From: Clostridia bacterium | Lineage (GTDB): Bacteria > Bacillota > Clostridia > Christensenellales > Aristaeellaceae | DNA: 61,378 bases | Assembly (NCBI GenBank): GCA_017519405.1 | Contig: JAFWSH010000010.1 | Location: 1-61,378, forward strand | Direction of reading: 5' to 3' | Shown: positions 24,641 through 33,859 of the stretch, piece after piece | How positions within the stretch are numbered: position 1 is the first letter of the stretch | Layout: each line of letters opens with the position of its first letter | Translations under genes and position numbers: made by a program | Notes under the pieces: model-generated | What the model saw: only the letters and a program-made list of their open reading frames with translations | Databases searched by the model: none | Told to the model about the DNA's origin: nothing

Positions 24641-25534
24641 ATGATCGTTGAAGCCCGCGCCAAGATCAACTGGACCCTGGAAATCCTGGGGCAGCGCCCG
24701 GATGGCTACCACCTGCTGGACATGCTGATGCAGCCCATCACCCTGGCCGACCGGATCCTGCTCACCCCCGCCGACAGCCTCTCGCTGGAGACAGAGGGCC
24801 CGATCCCCCAGCCCGCCGGGGAAGACAACCTGGCCCTGAGGGCCGCCCTCCGCCTGAAGGAGGCCACAAGCTACGCCGGCGGCGCCGCCATCCGGCTGGA
24901 GAAGCACATCCCCACCCAGGCAGGCCTGGGGGGCGGAAGCGCGGACGCAGCGGGTGTCCTGGCCGGGCTGAACCGGCTGTGGCAGACCGGGCTCTCCGGG
25001 GAGCAGCTGGAGGAGATCGGCCTGGGGCTGGGGGCCGACGTGCCCTTCTGCATCCGGGGCGGGCTCTGCCGGGTGCGGGGCATCGGCGAATCCCTCACGG
25101 CCATGCCCTCCGCCCCCGCCTGGCCGCTGATCGTGCTGCAGCCCTGCGGCGGGCTCTCCACCGGGGAGGTTTTCCGCGCCTGGCATGCCCGGGGCAGGGA
25201 GCAGCCGGTCCACACGGAGGAGACCCTGAAGGCCCTGCTCTCCGGCTCCCCCGCAGCGCTCCCGGCCCATCCCGGGAACGACCTGGAGACCGTCAGCTTT
25301 GCCCTGGAGCCCATCCTGGCTGAGGCCTGCCGGGCCCTCCGGGAGACCGGCGCCATCTGTGCCCAGATGTCCGGCAGCGGCTCCGCGGTCTTCGGGGTGT
25401 ACCCGGACCCGTCCGCCCGGGACAGGGCCTGCCCGGTGATACAGGCCGCCTGGCCGGGCGCCGTCTGCTGTGATACCTGCGCTGAGTCCCTGGTGCTGGA
25501 CAGCAATCCGTGCGCCTTCTCTCACGAACTTTGA
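24641..25534 (+). CDS. ispE: 4-diphosphocytidyl-2-C-methyl-D-erythritol kinase
   Basis: A GHMP kinase of 297 residues with the family blocks EARAKINWTLEILGQRPDGYH, the ATP loop GLGGGSADAAGVL (near 95-107) and the C-terminal AQMSGSGSAVFG. It phosphorylates CDP-methylerythritol in the MEP isoprenoid pathway. ATG 24641 is preferred over 24623 because it opens directly at the conserved start and GGAAAGGA precedes it. It is divergent from DUF1934 and is followed by the xpaC-telA promoter. Confidence 0.95.
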   Translation: MIVEARAKINWTLEILGQRPDGYHLLDMLMQPITLADRILLTPADSLSLETEGPIPQPAGEDNLALRAALRLKEATSYAGGAAIRLEKHIPTQAGLGGGSADAAGVLAGLNRLWQTGLSGEQLEEIGLGLGADVPFCIRGGLCRVRGIGESLTAMPSAPAWPLIVLQPCGGLSTGEVFRAWHARGREQPVHTEETLKALLSGSPAALPAHPGNDLETVSFALEPILAEACRALRETGAICAQMSGSGSAVFGVYPDPSARDRACPVIQAAWPGAVCCDTCAESLVLDSNPCAFSHEL

Positions 25535-25557
25535 ACCAATTTCTCATCTTTCATCGC

Positions 25558-25586
25558 TTGCCAAGGGGCATGTCCTGTGCTATGAT
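25558..25586 (+). promoter_or_regulatory. promoter of the xpaC-telA operon
   Basis: TTGCCA (25558-25563), a 17-base spacer and TATGAT (25581-25586), about 45 bases before the xpaC-like start. Confidence 0.7.
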
Positions 25587-25632
25587 AAGCCTTGGGTTTA
25601 TGTCCCAGAATTTGAAGGAGATCGAGTCTTTC

Positions 25633-26484
25633 ATGGCAAAGAATAACGACAGGGAGACACAGGAGCAGATGATCCGGAAGCGGAAGATGAAGGTGACGGG
25701 ACTGGCCATGGCCTCCGTGGGTCTTTCGCTGATGTTCGGCGGTTTCCCGCTGTCTCTCTTCGGCGGCGCCGTCGTGGTGGCCATCGGCTACGGCGTATAC
25801 AAACTGATCAGAACCATGTCGGAGGGGCTGGACACCACCACCCACAACCGGCAGGACAAGCCCAAGGAATTTGAGGAGCTGAAGGCCACCACCGGTGACA
25901 CCTACGCCGATGAAGTCATCGCCAAGGGCAAGGACGCCCTGGTGGAGATCCGGCAGGCCAACGACGAGATCAAGGATCCCGACCTGACCCGGAAGATGTA
26001 TGAGATCGAGGAAAAGTGCACCCAGATCTTCCGCACCATCGAGGAGAAGCCGGACAAGGCCTTCCAGATCCGCAAGTTCATGAACTATTACCTGCCCACC
26101 ACGCTGAAGATGCTCCGCAGCTATCGGAGTATGCAGCAGCGCGGCGTCTCGGAGCGGGAGCTGGCCCAGCACCGCTTCAACCTGAACCGGGGTCTGGACA
26201 TGGTCATCACCGCCTGCCAGAAGCAGCTGGACAACCTGTACCGCGACAGCATGCTGGACATGTCCACGGACGTGGACGTGCTGGAGCAGATGCTCCGCCG
26301 GGACGGCTTCACGGACAGCGAGCTCAGCGAGGCCAGCATCAGTCAGGCCATGGAGGACGCCCGGACCGCCGCCGCCGCTCAGCTGGCTGACCGGGAGATC
26401 CCCTACCTGGTGGTTCCGGGGGAGCCCTATCCGGAGGAGCGGAAGGCCGTCACCCAGGTTCACCGCCGCGACGAACCCCAGTGA
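25633..26484 (+). CDS. XpaC-like (5-bromo-4-chloroindolyl phosphate hydrolysis) membrane protein
   Basis: A 283-residue protein with two short hydrophobic segments near the N-terminus (about 22-60: LAMASVGLSLMFGGFPLSLF, then a second span). These precede a long helical cytoplasmic domain with NYYLPTTLKMLRSYRSM, the most conserved part of the XpaC family. ATG 25633 has GAAGGAG 12 bases before it; ATG 25600 lacks a site. XpaC genes typically precede telA, as here. The family name comes from a colony-colour phenotype, not from a proven reaction. Confidence 0.85.
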   Translation: MAKNNDRETQEQMIRKRKMKVTGLAMASVGLSLMFGGFPLSLFGGAVVVAIGYGVYKLIRTMSEGLDTTTHNRQDKPKEFEELKATTGDTYADEVIAKGKDALVEIRQANDEIKDPDLTRKMYEIEEKCTQIFRTIEEKPDKAFQIRKFMNYYLPTTLKMLRSYRSMQQRGVSERELAQHRFNLNRGLDMVITACQKQLDNLYRDSMLDMSTDVDVLEQMLRRDGFTDSELSEASISQAMEDARTAAAAQLADREIPYLVVPGEPYPEERKAVTQVHRRDEPQ

Positions 26485-26542
26485 TTGCCCCTGTACTGTT
26501 TTCAGGCAAAACCATGCATCATACTGAAAGGAGACGATCCCC

Positions 26543-27715
26543 ATGACCGATCAGAACATGCCGGAACTCAGCCTGCAGCTTCCCACCGCGCCCAACGCGC
26601 CCGCTGCCGAAGTGGGGTCCATCCAGCAGGAGCCTGCCGCGAAGCCTGCTGAGCCTGCCCCCGCCTATGACGACTCCATGCTCTCTGACGCGGAGCGCCG
26701 GGCGATCGACACTTTCATCGCCAAGCTGGATCTCACCAACAATGACCATGTTCTCCTGTTCGGTTCCGAGGCACAGAAGAAGGCCTCCGCCTTCGCCGAC
26801 AGCGCCCTCTCCGCGGTGAAGACCCAGGAGACCGGCGAGGTGGGCACCATGCTCATCGACCTGGTGCAGCAGCTCAAGCACTTCGAGGGCGAGGCCGACG
26901 GCAAGCCCACCACGCTCCTGGGCCGCATCGGCAGCCTCTTCAGCAAGCCCATCGACCAGATTGAGCGCATGAAGGCCAGCTATGCCAAGGTCTCCGTCAA
27001 TGTGGAGAGCATCGCCTCCTCCCTGGAGGGCTATCAGGCCCAGCTGCTGAAGGACGTGGCCATGTTCGAGCGTCTCTATGACGAGAATACCGGCTACATC
27101 CGGGAGCTGACCCTCTATATCATCGCCGGCGAGAAGTATCTGCACCAGGTGCGCACCACCACCCTGGCCGAGCTCTATGCGGAAGCCCAGAAGAGCGGCG
27201 ACGCCATGGACGCCCAGAAGGCCAAGGACCTGGAGGCCCAGTGCGACCGCTTCGAGAAGAAGCTTCATGACCTGAAGCTGACCCGCCAGGTTGCCATCCA
27301 GATGGCGCCGCAGATCCGCCTGCTGCAGAACAACGACAGCGTGCTGGTGGAGCGGATCCAGTCCACCCTCTCCAACACCCTGCCCCTGTGGAAGAGCCAG
27401 ATGGTGCTGGCCCTGGGCCTGCACCACAGCGAGCAGGCCCTCAAGGCCCAGACCCAGGTCACCGACATGACCAACGAGCTGCTCCGCCGCAATGCGGACA
27501 AGCTGCACCAGGCCACGGTGGAGACCGCCCGGGAGGCCGAGCGCGGCATCATCGACATCGAGACCCTGGTGCACACCAACCAGGAGCTCATCGATACCAT
27601 CAACGAGGTGGTCACCATCCAGAAGGAAGGCCGCGCCAAGCGTGCCGAGGCGGAACGGCAGCTGCAGACCATGGAGGCCGAGCTCCGCAAAAAGCTCATG
27701 GAGCCCAATACCTGA
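26543..27715 (+). CDS. TelA/KlaA toxic-anion-resistance family protein
   Basis: A 390-residue, almost fully helical protein with the family core (IGSLFSKPIDQIERMKASYA, RLYDENTGYIRELTLYIIAG, LLQNNDSVLVERIQSTL, LWKSQMVLALGL). Members were linked to tellurite resistance and to cell-envelope stress, but the biochemistry is not settled. The N-terminal 45 residues are Pro/Ala-rich and disordered-looking. It lies 58 bases after the xpaC-like gene on the same transcript. A strong terminator follows. Confidence 0.88.
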   Translation: MTDQNMPELSLQLPTAPNAPAAEVGSIQQEPAAKPAEPAPAYDDSMLSDAERRAIDTFIAKLDLTNNDHVLLFGSEAQKKASAFADSALSAVKTQETGEVGTMLIDLVQQLKHFEGEADGKPTTLLGRIGSLFSKPIDQIERMKASYAKVSVNVESIASSLEGYQAQLLKDVAMFERLYDENTGYIRELTLYIIAGEKYLHQVRTTTLAELYAEAQKSGDAMDAQKAKDLEAQCDRFEKKLHDLKLTRQVAIQMAPQIRLLQNNDSVLVERIQSTLSNTLPLWKSQMVLALGLHHSEQALKAQTQVTDMTNELLRRNADKLHQATVETAREAERGIIDIETLVHTNQELIDTINEVVTIQKEGRAKRAEAERQLQTMEAELRKKLMEPNT

Positions 27716-27726
27716 CCAGATACACG

Positions 27727-27759
27727 GCCGGACGGTGTCACAAGCCGTCCGGCTCTTTT
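27727..27759 (+). terminator. terminator after telA
   Basis: GCCGGACGG and CCGTCCGGC form a perfect 9-bp stem with a nine-base loop, followed by TCTTTTC. Confidence 0.85.
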
Positions 27760-27786
27760 CAGACATGACAGAAGGGCGGGAACCCC

Positions 27787-28410
27787 ATGCGGATCATCGG
27801 GCTGACCGGCGGCATTGCCTGCGGGAAGAGCCATGTCTCCTCCGTCCTGCGGGAGGCGGGGGTGCCCATCGCGGACGGGGATCAGCTGGCCCGGGTGCTC
27901 ACGGCCCCCAGCGGCGCGGCGCTCCCGGCCATCCGGGCCGCCTTTGGCGGCGGCGTTTTCAACCCGGATGGCACCCTGGACCGGAAGGCGCTGGGAAAGG
28001 TGGTCTTCTCGGACCGGGAGGCGCTGGCTACCCTGGACCGGCTGATGGAACCCCTGCTGATGCAGTTGATCCGGGATACGCTGGACGGCTTTGACCGGCA
28101 GGGCGCTCCCCTCTGTGTGATGGACATGCCGCTGCTCTATGAGCGCGGTCTGGACGCCCTCTGTCAGCGGGTCTGGTGCGTCACTGTCCCCCGGGAGGTC
28201 CAGATCGCCCGCCTGTACGAGCGGGACGGGCTGAACCGGGAGGAGGCGCAGGCCCGGATCGACAGCCAGCTGCCTGTGGCGGAGAAGGCTGCCCGTGCCG
28301 ACGTGGTGATTGACACCCGCGGTTCCATGGAGGAGACCCGCAGCATCGTCCTGCGTCTTTGGCAGGAGGAGGTGCGGCGCGCACAGAAGGAGGAAGAGCA
28401 TGGAGCCTGA
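27787..28410 (+). CDS. coaE: dephospho-CoA kinase
   Basis: The 207-residue protein opens with the P-loop IIGLTGGIACGKSHV and has the CoaE blocks VPIADGDQLAR, VMDMPLLYERGLD and RDGLNREEAQARIDSQLP. It phosphorylates dephospho-CoA, the last step of coenzyme A synthesis. An AAGGGCGGG site precedes the ATG. The stop lies 11 bases inside the next gene, so the two are coupled. In many Firmicutes coaE follows polA and mutM; here it heads a cell-wall enzyme gene instead. Confidence 0.95.
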   Translation: MRIIGLTGGIACGKSHVSSVLREAGVPIADGDQLARVLTAPSGAALPAIRAAFGGGVFNPDGTLDRKALGKVVFSDREALATLDRLMEPLLMQLIRDTLDGFDRQGAPLCVMDMPLLYERGLDALCQRVWCVTVPREVQIARLYERDGLNREEAQARIDSQLPVAEKAARADVVIDTRGSMEETRSIVLRLWQEEVRRAQKEEEHGA

Positions 28411-29305
28411 GCAGAGCCGGCCTCCCCGTCGGCGCAGAAGCGGCCGCACTGACCTGGGTGTGCGGAGCAATGTGGGCTATTTCCCCGGAGCGGAGGACAA
28501 TCCCCGGACCGACGATCTCCCCCGCCGCCCCGCCGGTGCCGAGGGCATCGAGCGGAACGGATACTTTGCCGCCGGCGATCATCGCCCCTCCCGCAGGCGA
28601 AGCGGCACCCGGGCTCCCGCCCGTGTCCCCACCTGGCTGACAGCCTGCCTCATCGGCGCCGTGATGCTCTGCCTGGCCCTGTTCGCCGCCGAGCAGCTGA
28701 TGAACGCCTATCTGAAAAAGGTGGAGGATGCGAAGCGGGAAAGCTACCAGGCCATTGTCACCAGCCATCCGCTGTATGACAACTACGCCGGCTGGGTGGA
28801 ACAGTATGCCCTGGAGTACAACCTGCAGCCCGCCTTTGTCTCCGCCATCATCCTCAACGAGAGCAGCTGGAAGCCCACCGCGGAATCCCGCATCGGCGCC
28901 CGGGGCTTGATGCAGCTGATGGAAAAGACCGCAGACTGGATCAACGACCAGTACCTGCACATTCCGGGCTACACCTACCAGCTGATGTGGGATCCGGAGA
29001 TGAACATCCGCTTCGGCTGCTGGTATCTGAGCTACCTGTCCAGGCTGTTCGGGGGGGATCCGGTGTCCGTCACGGCCGCTTACCACGCCGGGCAGAGCAC
29101 GGTGCGCAACTGGCTGGCCAACAGCGCCGTGTCCGACGACGGCCTCACCCTGCAGGCCGACCGGATCCCGGCCTCCGACACGAGGCATTATGCCGGAAAG
29201 GTGATGAGAGACTTTGCGATCTACGATGCGCTCTATTATCGTTATTATAACAGCGGTGATACTGCTATTGTCGATCCCGCCGCTGCGGGAGGCCCGGGCC
29301 AGTAA
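28400..29305 (+). CDS. membrane-anchored lytic transglycosylase (SLT domain)
   Basis: A 301-residue protein with a basic, disordered cytoplasmic N-terminus (about 1-75), one membrane span (about 79-97), and an SLT domain. The catalytic glutamate is in AIILNESSWKP (Glu154), with RIGARGLMQLMEKTADWI and VTAAYHAGQSTVRNWL. It cleaves peptidoglycan between MurNAc and GlcNAc outside the membrane. ATG 28400 has AGAAGGAGG upstream and overlaps coaE. Its last 92 bases are also read, in another frame, as the start of the binding-protein gene. Confidence 0.92.
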   Translation: MEPEQSRPPRRRRSGRTDLGVRSNVGYFPGAEDNPRTDDLPRRPAGAEGIERNGYFAAGDHRPSRRRSGTRAPARVPTWLTACLIGAVMLCLALFAAEQLMNAYLKKVEDAKRESYQAIVTSHPLYDNYAGWVEQYALEYNLQPAFVSAIILNESSWKPTAESRIGARGLMQLMEKTADWINDQYLHIPGYTYQLMWDPEMNIRFGCWYLSYLSRLFGGDPVSVTAAYHAGQSTVRNWLANSAVSDDGLTLQADRIPASDTRHYAGKVMRDFAIYDALYYRYYNSGDTAIVDPAAAGGPGQ

Positions 29306-30797
29306 TGTGGGCGACAGCCTGATCGTGGGCATCCAGTCCACCAAGACGGACGGCGTGTACCCCCTGAATCCCGTGGAGCGGGACATCGTGAGCATCTATC
29401 ACCTGGTCTACGAGTCCCTGGTCTACATCGATGATGATTACATGCCCCAGCCCCTGCTGGCGGAGAGCTGGACAGAGGACGGCGAGGGCAAGACCTGGAC
29501 CTTCAACCTCCGCAGGAACGTGACCTTCTCGGACGGCACCCCCATGACCGCCCGGGACGTGGTGGCCACGGTCAACTATATCCTGGAGATGGCCAAGGAT
29601 GAGGAATCCCCGGTGAAGGGCTACTACAGCAACCTGAAATACTTCATCGGGCGGATCACCGCGCCCAACGACTACACCGTGGTGATCCGCGCAGGCTCCG
29701 GCCGCAGCTACTACGGCCTCCTCTACGCCATGACCTTCCCCATCCTCTCCGAGAGCGACCTGCGCCAGGAGAACCCCATGGGCACCGGCCCCTACATCAT
29801 CACCCGCTTCCGGGACGGCCAGAATGACACCATCCTGCTGGAGGCCAACCAGAACTGGTGGAAAAACCTGCCCAAGGTGCGCAGCATCAGCTTTGTCTGC
29901 TATTCCACCCAGCGGGACGTGATCGAGGCCTATGAGTACGGGCGGGTGAACACCATATTCAGCCGGGCCATCGCCGCCTCCCAGTACAAATCCGGCACCA
30001 ACTCCCTCTCCCTGGACTACAGGACCAACCAGCTGGAAGTGCTGATGATGTATCAGGACAGCGGGCGGCTCCGCAGCGTGAACGTCCGCAAAGCCATCCG
30101 CCACGCCATCGATGTGGACTACATCGCCAACCATGTGTACATGGGGATGGTATACCGGACCGACACCCCGGCCATTCCGGGCACCTGGCTGTACAACGAC
30201 GGGGTCTCCGCCTCCTTTGGGCACGACGTGGAGAAGGCGCGCCGGCTCCTGGAGGAGGACGGCTGGGCGGACACCAACGAGGACGGCGTCCTGGACAAGG
30301 TGGTGGACGACCAGAGCATCGACCTCTCCGTCCGCCTGTACGTCTATGAGGAACCCGACAACGATGTCCGGTTCGAGGCGGCCAACATCATCAAGGAGCA
30401 GCTGGCGGTCATCGGCATCAAGGTGGACATTGTCACCGGCACCTACCAGTCGGTGAAGGAAAAGCTGCAGGCAGGCTCCTTCGCCATGGCGCTGTGTTCC
30501 TTCGCCATGGATCCCGTGCCGGATTACGGCTTTCTGCTGATGAACGGCAACACCGGCAACTTCGGCCGTTACCGCTCCGGGGATATGCTGGATCTGTGCA
30601 ACCGGCTGCGGACCTGCTATCAGCCCGGAGAGTTCAGAAACACCCTGTGGCAGATCCAGGAGCTCTTCGCGGAGGATTGCCCCTTCCTGTGCCTGTACTA
30701 CCGCGGCGGCACAGTGCTGACCCGCTATATGTACACCACCGTCCGGGATGTGCGTGAGCTGGAGCTGCTGCGGGGCATCGAATCCTTCAACCCCTGA
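29214..30797 (+). CDS. family 5 (peptide-type) ABC transporter substrate-binding protein
   Basis: A 527-residue solute-binding protein with the SBP_bac_5 signature (LAESWTEDGEGKTWTFNLRR, FSDGTPMTARDVVATV) and an N-terminal hydrophobic signal segment. No lipobox cysteine follows the signal; processing would be after EARA. It starts at TTG 29214, eight bases after AAAGGTGA, or possibly at ATG 29226. It overlaps the transglycosylase by 92 bases, which is unusually long. No permease or ATPase genes are adjacent, so it is an orphan, perhaps serving a distant transporter or a wall-linked role. Confidence 0.88.
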   Translation: MRSTMRSIIVIITAVILLLSIPPLREARASNVGDSLIVGIQSTKTDGVYPLNPVERDIVSIYHLVYESLVYIDDDYMPQPLLAESWTEDGEGKTWTFNLRRNVTFSDGTPMTARDVVATVNYILEMAKDEESPVKGYYSNLKYFIGRITAPNDYTVVIRAGSGRSYYGLLYAMTFPILSESDLRQENPMGTGPYIITRFRDGQNDTILLEANQNWWKNLPKVRSISFVCYSTQRDVIEAYEYGRVNTIFSRAIAASQYKSGTNSLSLDYRTNQLEVLMMYQDSGRLRSVNVRKAIRHAIDVDYIANHVYMGMVYRTDTPAIPGTWLYNDGVSASFGHDVEKARRLLEEDGWADTNEDGVLDKVVDDQSIDLSVRLYVYEEPDNDVRFEAANIIKEQLAVIGIKVDIVTGTYQSVKEKLQAGSFAMALCSFAMDPVPDYGFLLMNGNTGNFGRYRSGDMLDLCNRLRTCYQPGEFRNTLWQIQELFAEDCPFLCLYYRGGTVLTRYMYTTVRDVRELELLRGIESFNP

Positions 30798-30837
30798 TCC
30801 CCCGACCCCACATTCTTCAGAAGGCGAGGTTGCAGCC

Positions 30838-31785
30838 ATGCAATGGACAGAACTCATCATCCACACCACCACCGCCGGCTCCGATGCGGTGAGCAACATC
30901 CTGATCGATCTGGGCGCCAACGGCACCATGGTGGAGGACCGGGCCGACGTGCCTGATCCCGACAAGCCCCACGGCTTCTGGGAGATCATCGACCCGGCCA
31001 TGATTGACGCCATGCCGGAGGACGTGCTGGTGCACGCATGGTTTGACCCCGAAAAGGCCTTCGCCCGGACCCTGGAGCAGCTGATGAACCGCCTGGCGCT
31101 GCTGCAGGCCTCCGCCGGCTGCGATGTGGGCTCCCTGAAGGTGGAACAGGCCTCTGTCCGGGACGAGGACTGGTCGGAGGTGTGGAAACAGTTCTACAAG
31201 CCCTTCCACGCGGGCAAGCGGCTGGTGGTGAAGCCCACCTGGGAGGCCTACGAAGCCGGTCCGGAGGACCTGGTGATCGAGATGGACCCCGGCATGGCCT
31301 TCGGCAGCGGCACCCATGAGACCACCTCCATGTGCCTGGAGCTGCTGGAGGAGGCCGTGCAGGGCGGCGAGGACGTCATCGATGTGGGCACGGGCAGCGG
31401 AATCCTGGCCATCGGCGCAGCCCGGCTGGGGGCCTGGCATGTGCTGGCGGTGGACATCGATCCGGACGCCGTGCGGGTGGCCCGGGAGAACGTCCGCATC
31501 AACGGCCTGGAAGACCGGATTGAAGCCGTTCAGGGAAACCTGCTGGAGCGGACGGAGGCCAAGTGTGAGGTCTGCGTGGCCAACATCATCGCGGACGTGA
31601 TCTGCATGTTCGCCGAACCCCTGACCCGCCACATCGCCCCCGGCGGCCGTTTTGTCTGCTCCGGCATCCTGAAGGAGAAGGAGCAGATGGTGACAGACGC
31701 GCTGCTGGCCAACGGCTATGAGCTGCTGAAGGTGCTGCGGAAGGGTTCCTGGGTGGCCATGCTCAGCCGGAGGCCGCTGTCATGA
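30838..31785 (+). CDS. prmA: ribosomal protein L11 methyltransferase
   Basis: A 315-residue protein with the PrmA N-terminal substrate-binding part (MQWTELIIHTTTAGSDAVSN) and a Rossmann methyltransferase domain (MDPGMAFGSGTHETTSMC, DVGTGSGILAIGAARLGA, VANIIADVI). It methylates L11. ATG 30838 has a GAAGGCGAGG site upstream. The stop overlaps the rsmE start by ATGA. prmA-rsmE-mtaB is a conserved Firmicutes operon, usually linked to dnaK-dnaJ; those are not here. Confidence 0.95.
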   Translation: MQWTELIIHTTTAGSDAVSNILIDLGANGTMVEDRADVPDPDKPHGFWEIIDPAMIDAMPEDVLVHAWFDPEKAFARTLEQLMNRLALLQASAGCDVGSLKVEQASVRDEDWSEVWKQFYKPFHAGKRLVVKPTWEAYEAGPEDLVIEMDPGMAFGSGTHETTSMCLELLEEAVQGGEDVIDVGTGSGILAIGAARLGAWHVLAVDIDPDAVRVARENVRINGLEDRIEAVQGNLLERTEAKCEVCVANIIADVICMFAEPLTRHIAPGGRFVCSGILKEKEQMVTDALLANGYELLKVLRKGSWVAMLSRRPLS

Positions 31786-32519
31786 ACCGTTTCTATGCCG
31801 GGGAAGCCCCGGCGGCGGACAAACTTGTCCCCCTCAGCCGGGAGGACACGCTGCATGCCGTGCGGGTGCTCCGTCTCAAGCCCGGGGACCGGGCGGAGCT
31901 GTTCTGGCAGGACCAGCGCTACCTGGCGGAGGCGGTCAGCTTGGACAGTGAAAGTGCGCTGTTCCGGGTGCTCTCTCCCCTCCCCTCCACCGAGGCACGG
32001 CTGCGGATCACCCTCTTCCAGGGGATTTCCAAGGCGGACCGCATGGAGCTTACGATTCAGAAGGCGGTGGAGCTGGGGGCGGAGGCCGTTGTGCCCGTGG
32101 CCATGACCCGCTGTGTGGCCAGGCTGGAACCCGGAGACGCAGGCAGGAAGATCGAGCGCTGGCAGAAGATCGCCCGGGAGGCCTGCAAGCAGTCCGGCCG
32201 CTGTGTGGAGCCCGCGGTTTCCACCCCCGTCACCATCCCCGCCCTCTGCCGCGCCTTGGCCGGCTACGACGCCGCGCTGGTGCCCTGGGAGGAGGCCGAG
32301 GGCTACGGCCCGGCGGCCTTCCACCGGGACCACCCGGAGGTCCGGCGGCTTGCCCTGGTCATCGGGCCCGAGGGCGGCATCACGCCGGAGGAGATCGGGG
32401 CGCTGCAGGCCGCCGGCTGCCGTCCGGTGACCCTGGGCCCCCGCATTCTCCGGACAGAGACCGCAGGCCCTGCCGCCATCGCCGCGCTGATGGCCCTCTA
32501 CGGCGAGATGGACGGCTGA
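31782..32519 (+). CDS. rsmE: 16S rRNA (uracil-1498-N3)-methyltransferase
   Basis: The 245 residues have a PUA-like N-terminus (LSREDTLHAVRVLRLKPGD) and a SPOUT knot domain (QGISKADRMELTIQKAVELG, LVIGPEGGITPEEI, LGPRILRTETAGPAAIAAL). It methylates U1498 of 16S rRNA. It is translationally coupled to prmA through ATGA and is followed 15 bases later by mtaB. Confidence 0.96.
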   Translation: MNRFYAGEAPAADKLVPLSREDTLHAVRVLRLKPGDRAELFWQDQRYLAEAVSLDSESALFRVLSPLPSTEARLRITLFQGISKADRMELTIQKAVELGAEAVVPVAMTRCVARLEPGDAGRKIERWQKIAREACKQSGRCVEPAVSTPVTIPALCRALAGYDAALVPWEEAEGYGPAAFHRDHPEVRRLALVIGPEGGITPEEIGALQAAGCRPVTLGPRILRTETAGPAAIAALMALYGEMDG

Positions 32520-32534
32520 TTTTCAGGAGGCTTT

Positions 32535-33854
32535 ATGAGCAAAGCAGTCGCTTTCTATACCCTTGGCTGCAAGGTCAATCAATACGACTCCCAGGCCATG
32601 CTGGAACGTTTCCGGGCCGCCGGATACCAGGCCGTGCCCTTCAGCGCAGAGGCGGACGTCTATGTCATCAACACCTGCACCGTCACCGGCGTGGGCGACA
32701 AGAAATCCCTGCAGGCCGCCCGCCGCATCCGCAGGGAGCACCCAAACAGCGCCCTGGTGCTGTGCGGCTGCCTGGCCCAGCGCAGGGGCGAGGCGCTGCT
32801 GGCGGAGACCGGCGCCACCCTGGTGCTGGGCATCCGGAACCGGGGGCAGATCGTCACACTGCTGGAGGACACCCTGCGTCTGGGCACGCCCCGCTGCGTC
32901 ACGGAGCCCCTCACCGCCGACACCCCCTACGAACCGCTGACCATCGCCCGCAACGACGAACACACCCGGGCCGTGATGAAGATCCAGGAAGGCTGCAACA
33001 ACCACTGCACCTACTGCATCATCCCCAGTGTGCGTGGTCCCATCCGCTCCCGTTCGCTGGCGGACATCGCGCTGGAGGCCCGGGCGCTGGCGGAGGCCGG
33101 CTACCGGGAGCTGGTGCTCACCGGCATCCACCTCACCAGCTACGGCCGGGATCTGCCGGGGAATACAGGCCTGATGGACGCCATCCGGACGGTGCACGAG
33201 GTGCCGGGGGTGGAACGGATCCGGCTGGGCAGCCTGGAGCCCACCCTGGTGACCCCCGCCTTCATGGAGGCGCTGAGGACGCTGCCCAGGCTCTGCCCCC
33301 AGTTCCATCTGGCCCTGCAGGCCGGCAGCGACGCCGTCCTCCGCCGCATGGCCCGCCGCTACAATATGCGCATGTACATGGAGGCGGTGAGGCTGCTGCG
33401 GGAGGCAAACCCGCTGTGCGCCATCACCACGGATATTCTCACCGGCTTTCCGGGAGAGACGGAGGAGGAGTTCCGGGAGACCTGTAAGGCGGTGCGCAGC
33501 ATCGGCTTCGCCCGGATCCACGTCTTCCCCTTCTCCCCCAGGGAAGGCACCCCCGCCGCCGCCATGCCCGGCCAGCTCACCCGGGAGGAGAAGGAACGCC
33601 GTGCGCGCCGCCTCATCGCCATCGGGGAGGAGACCGCCCGGGCCTATCGACAGCAGTGGATCGGCCGGACGGACACCGTGCTGGTGGAGACGGAGGCGGA
33701 GGGCTTCTGGACGGGCTACACCCCCGCCTATGTCCGGGTATTTCTTCCCGCCGGGCCGGCAGTACAGGCCGGCAGGCTTTACAAGGTTCTTCTCACCGCA
33801 CCGCATCAGGACGGCCTGCTGGGTGAGGTGATCAACGAAAAGAAAGAAGGATGA
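32535..33854 (+). CDS. mtaB: tRNA t6A37 methylthiotransferase MtaB
   Basis: A radical SAM methylthiotransferase of 439 residues. The N-terminal domain has the auxiliary cluster cysteines (TLGCKVNQYDSQ Cys12, NTCTVT Cys48, and LCGCLA). The radical SAM cluster is EGCNNHCTYCIIPS (Cys154, 158, 161), followed by a TRAM domain. It makes ms2t6A at position 37 of tRNAs. TCAGGAGG precedes the ATG. The GCKVNQ form of the first motif marks the MtaB branch rather than MiaB or RimO. Confidence 0.95.
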   Translation: MSKAVAFYTLGCKVNQYDSQAMLERFRAAGYQAVPFSAEADVYVINTCTVTGVGDKKSLQAARRIRREHPNSALVLCGCLAQRRGEALLAETGATLVLGIRNRGQIVTLLEDTLRLGTPRCVTEPLTADTPYEPLTIARNDEHTRAVMKIQEGCNNHCTYCIIPSVRGPIRSRSLADIALEARALAEAGYRELVLTGIHLTSYGRDLPGNTGLMDAIRTVHEVPGVERIRLGSLEPTLVTPAFMEALRTLPRLCPQFHLALQAGSDAVLRRMARRYNMRMYMEAVRLLREANPLCAITTDILTGFPGETEEEFRETCKAVRSIGFARIHVFPFSPREGTPAAAMPGQLTREEKERRARRLIAIGEETARAYRQQWIGRTDTVLVETEAEGFWTGYTPAYVRVFLPAGPAVQAGRLYKVLLTAPHQDGLLGEVINEKKEG

Positions 33855-33859
33855 GACCC

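Noticed and set aside
29214-29330. Lipoprotein signal on the family 5 binding protein
   Set aside because: No cysteine follows the hydrophobic segment; the likely cleavage is after Ala-Arg-Ala.
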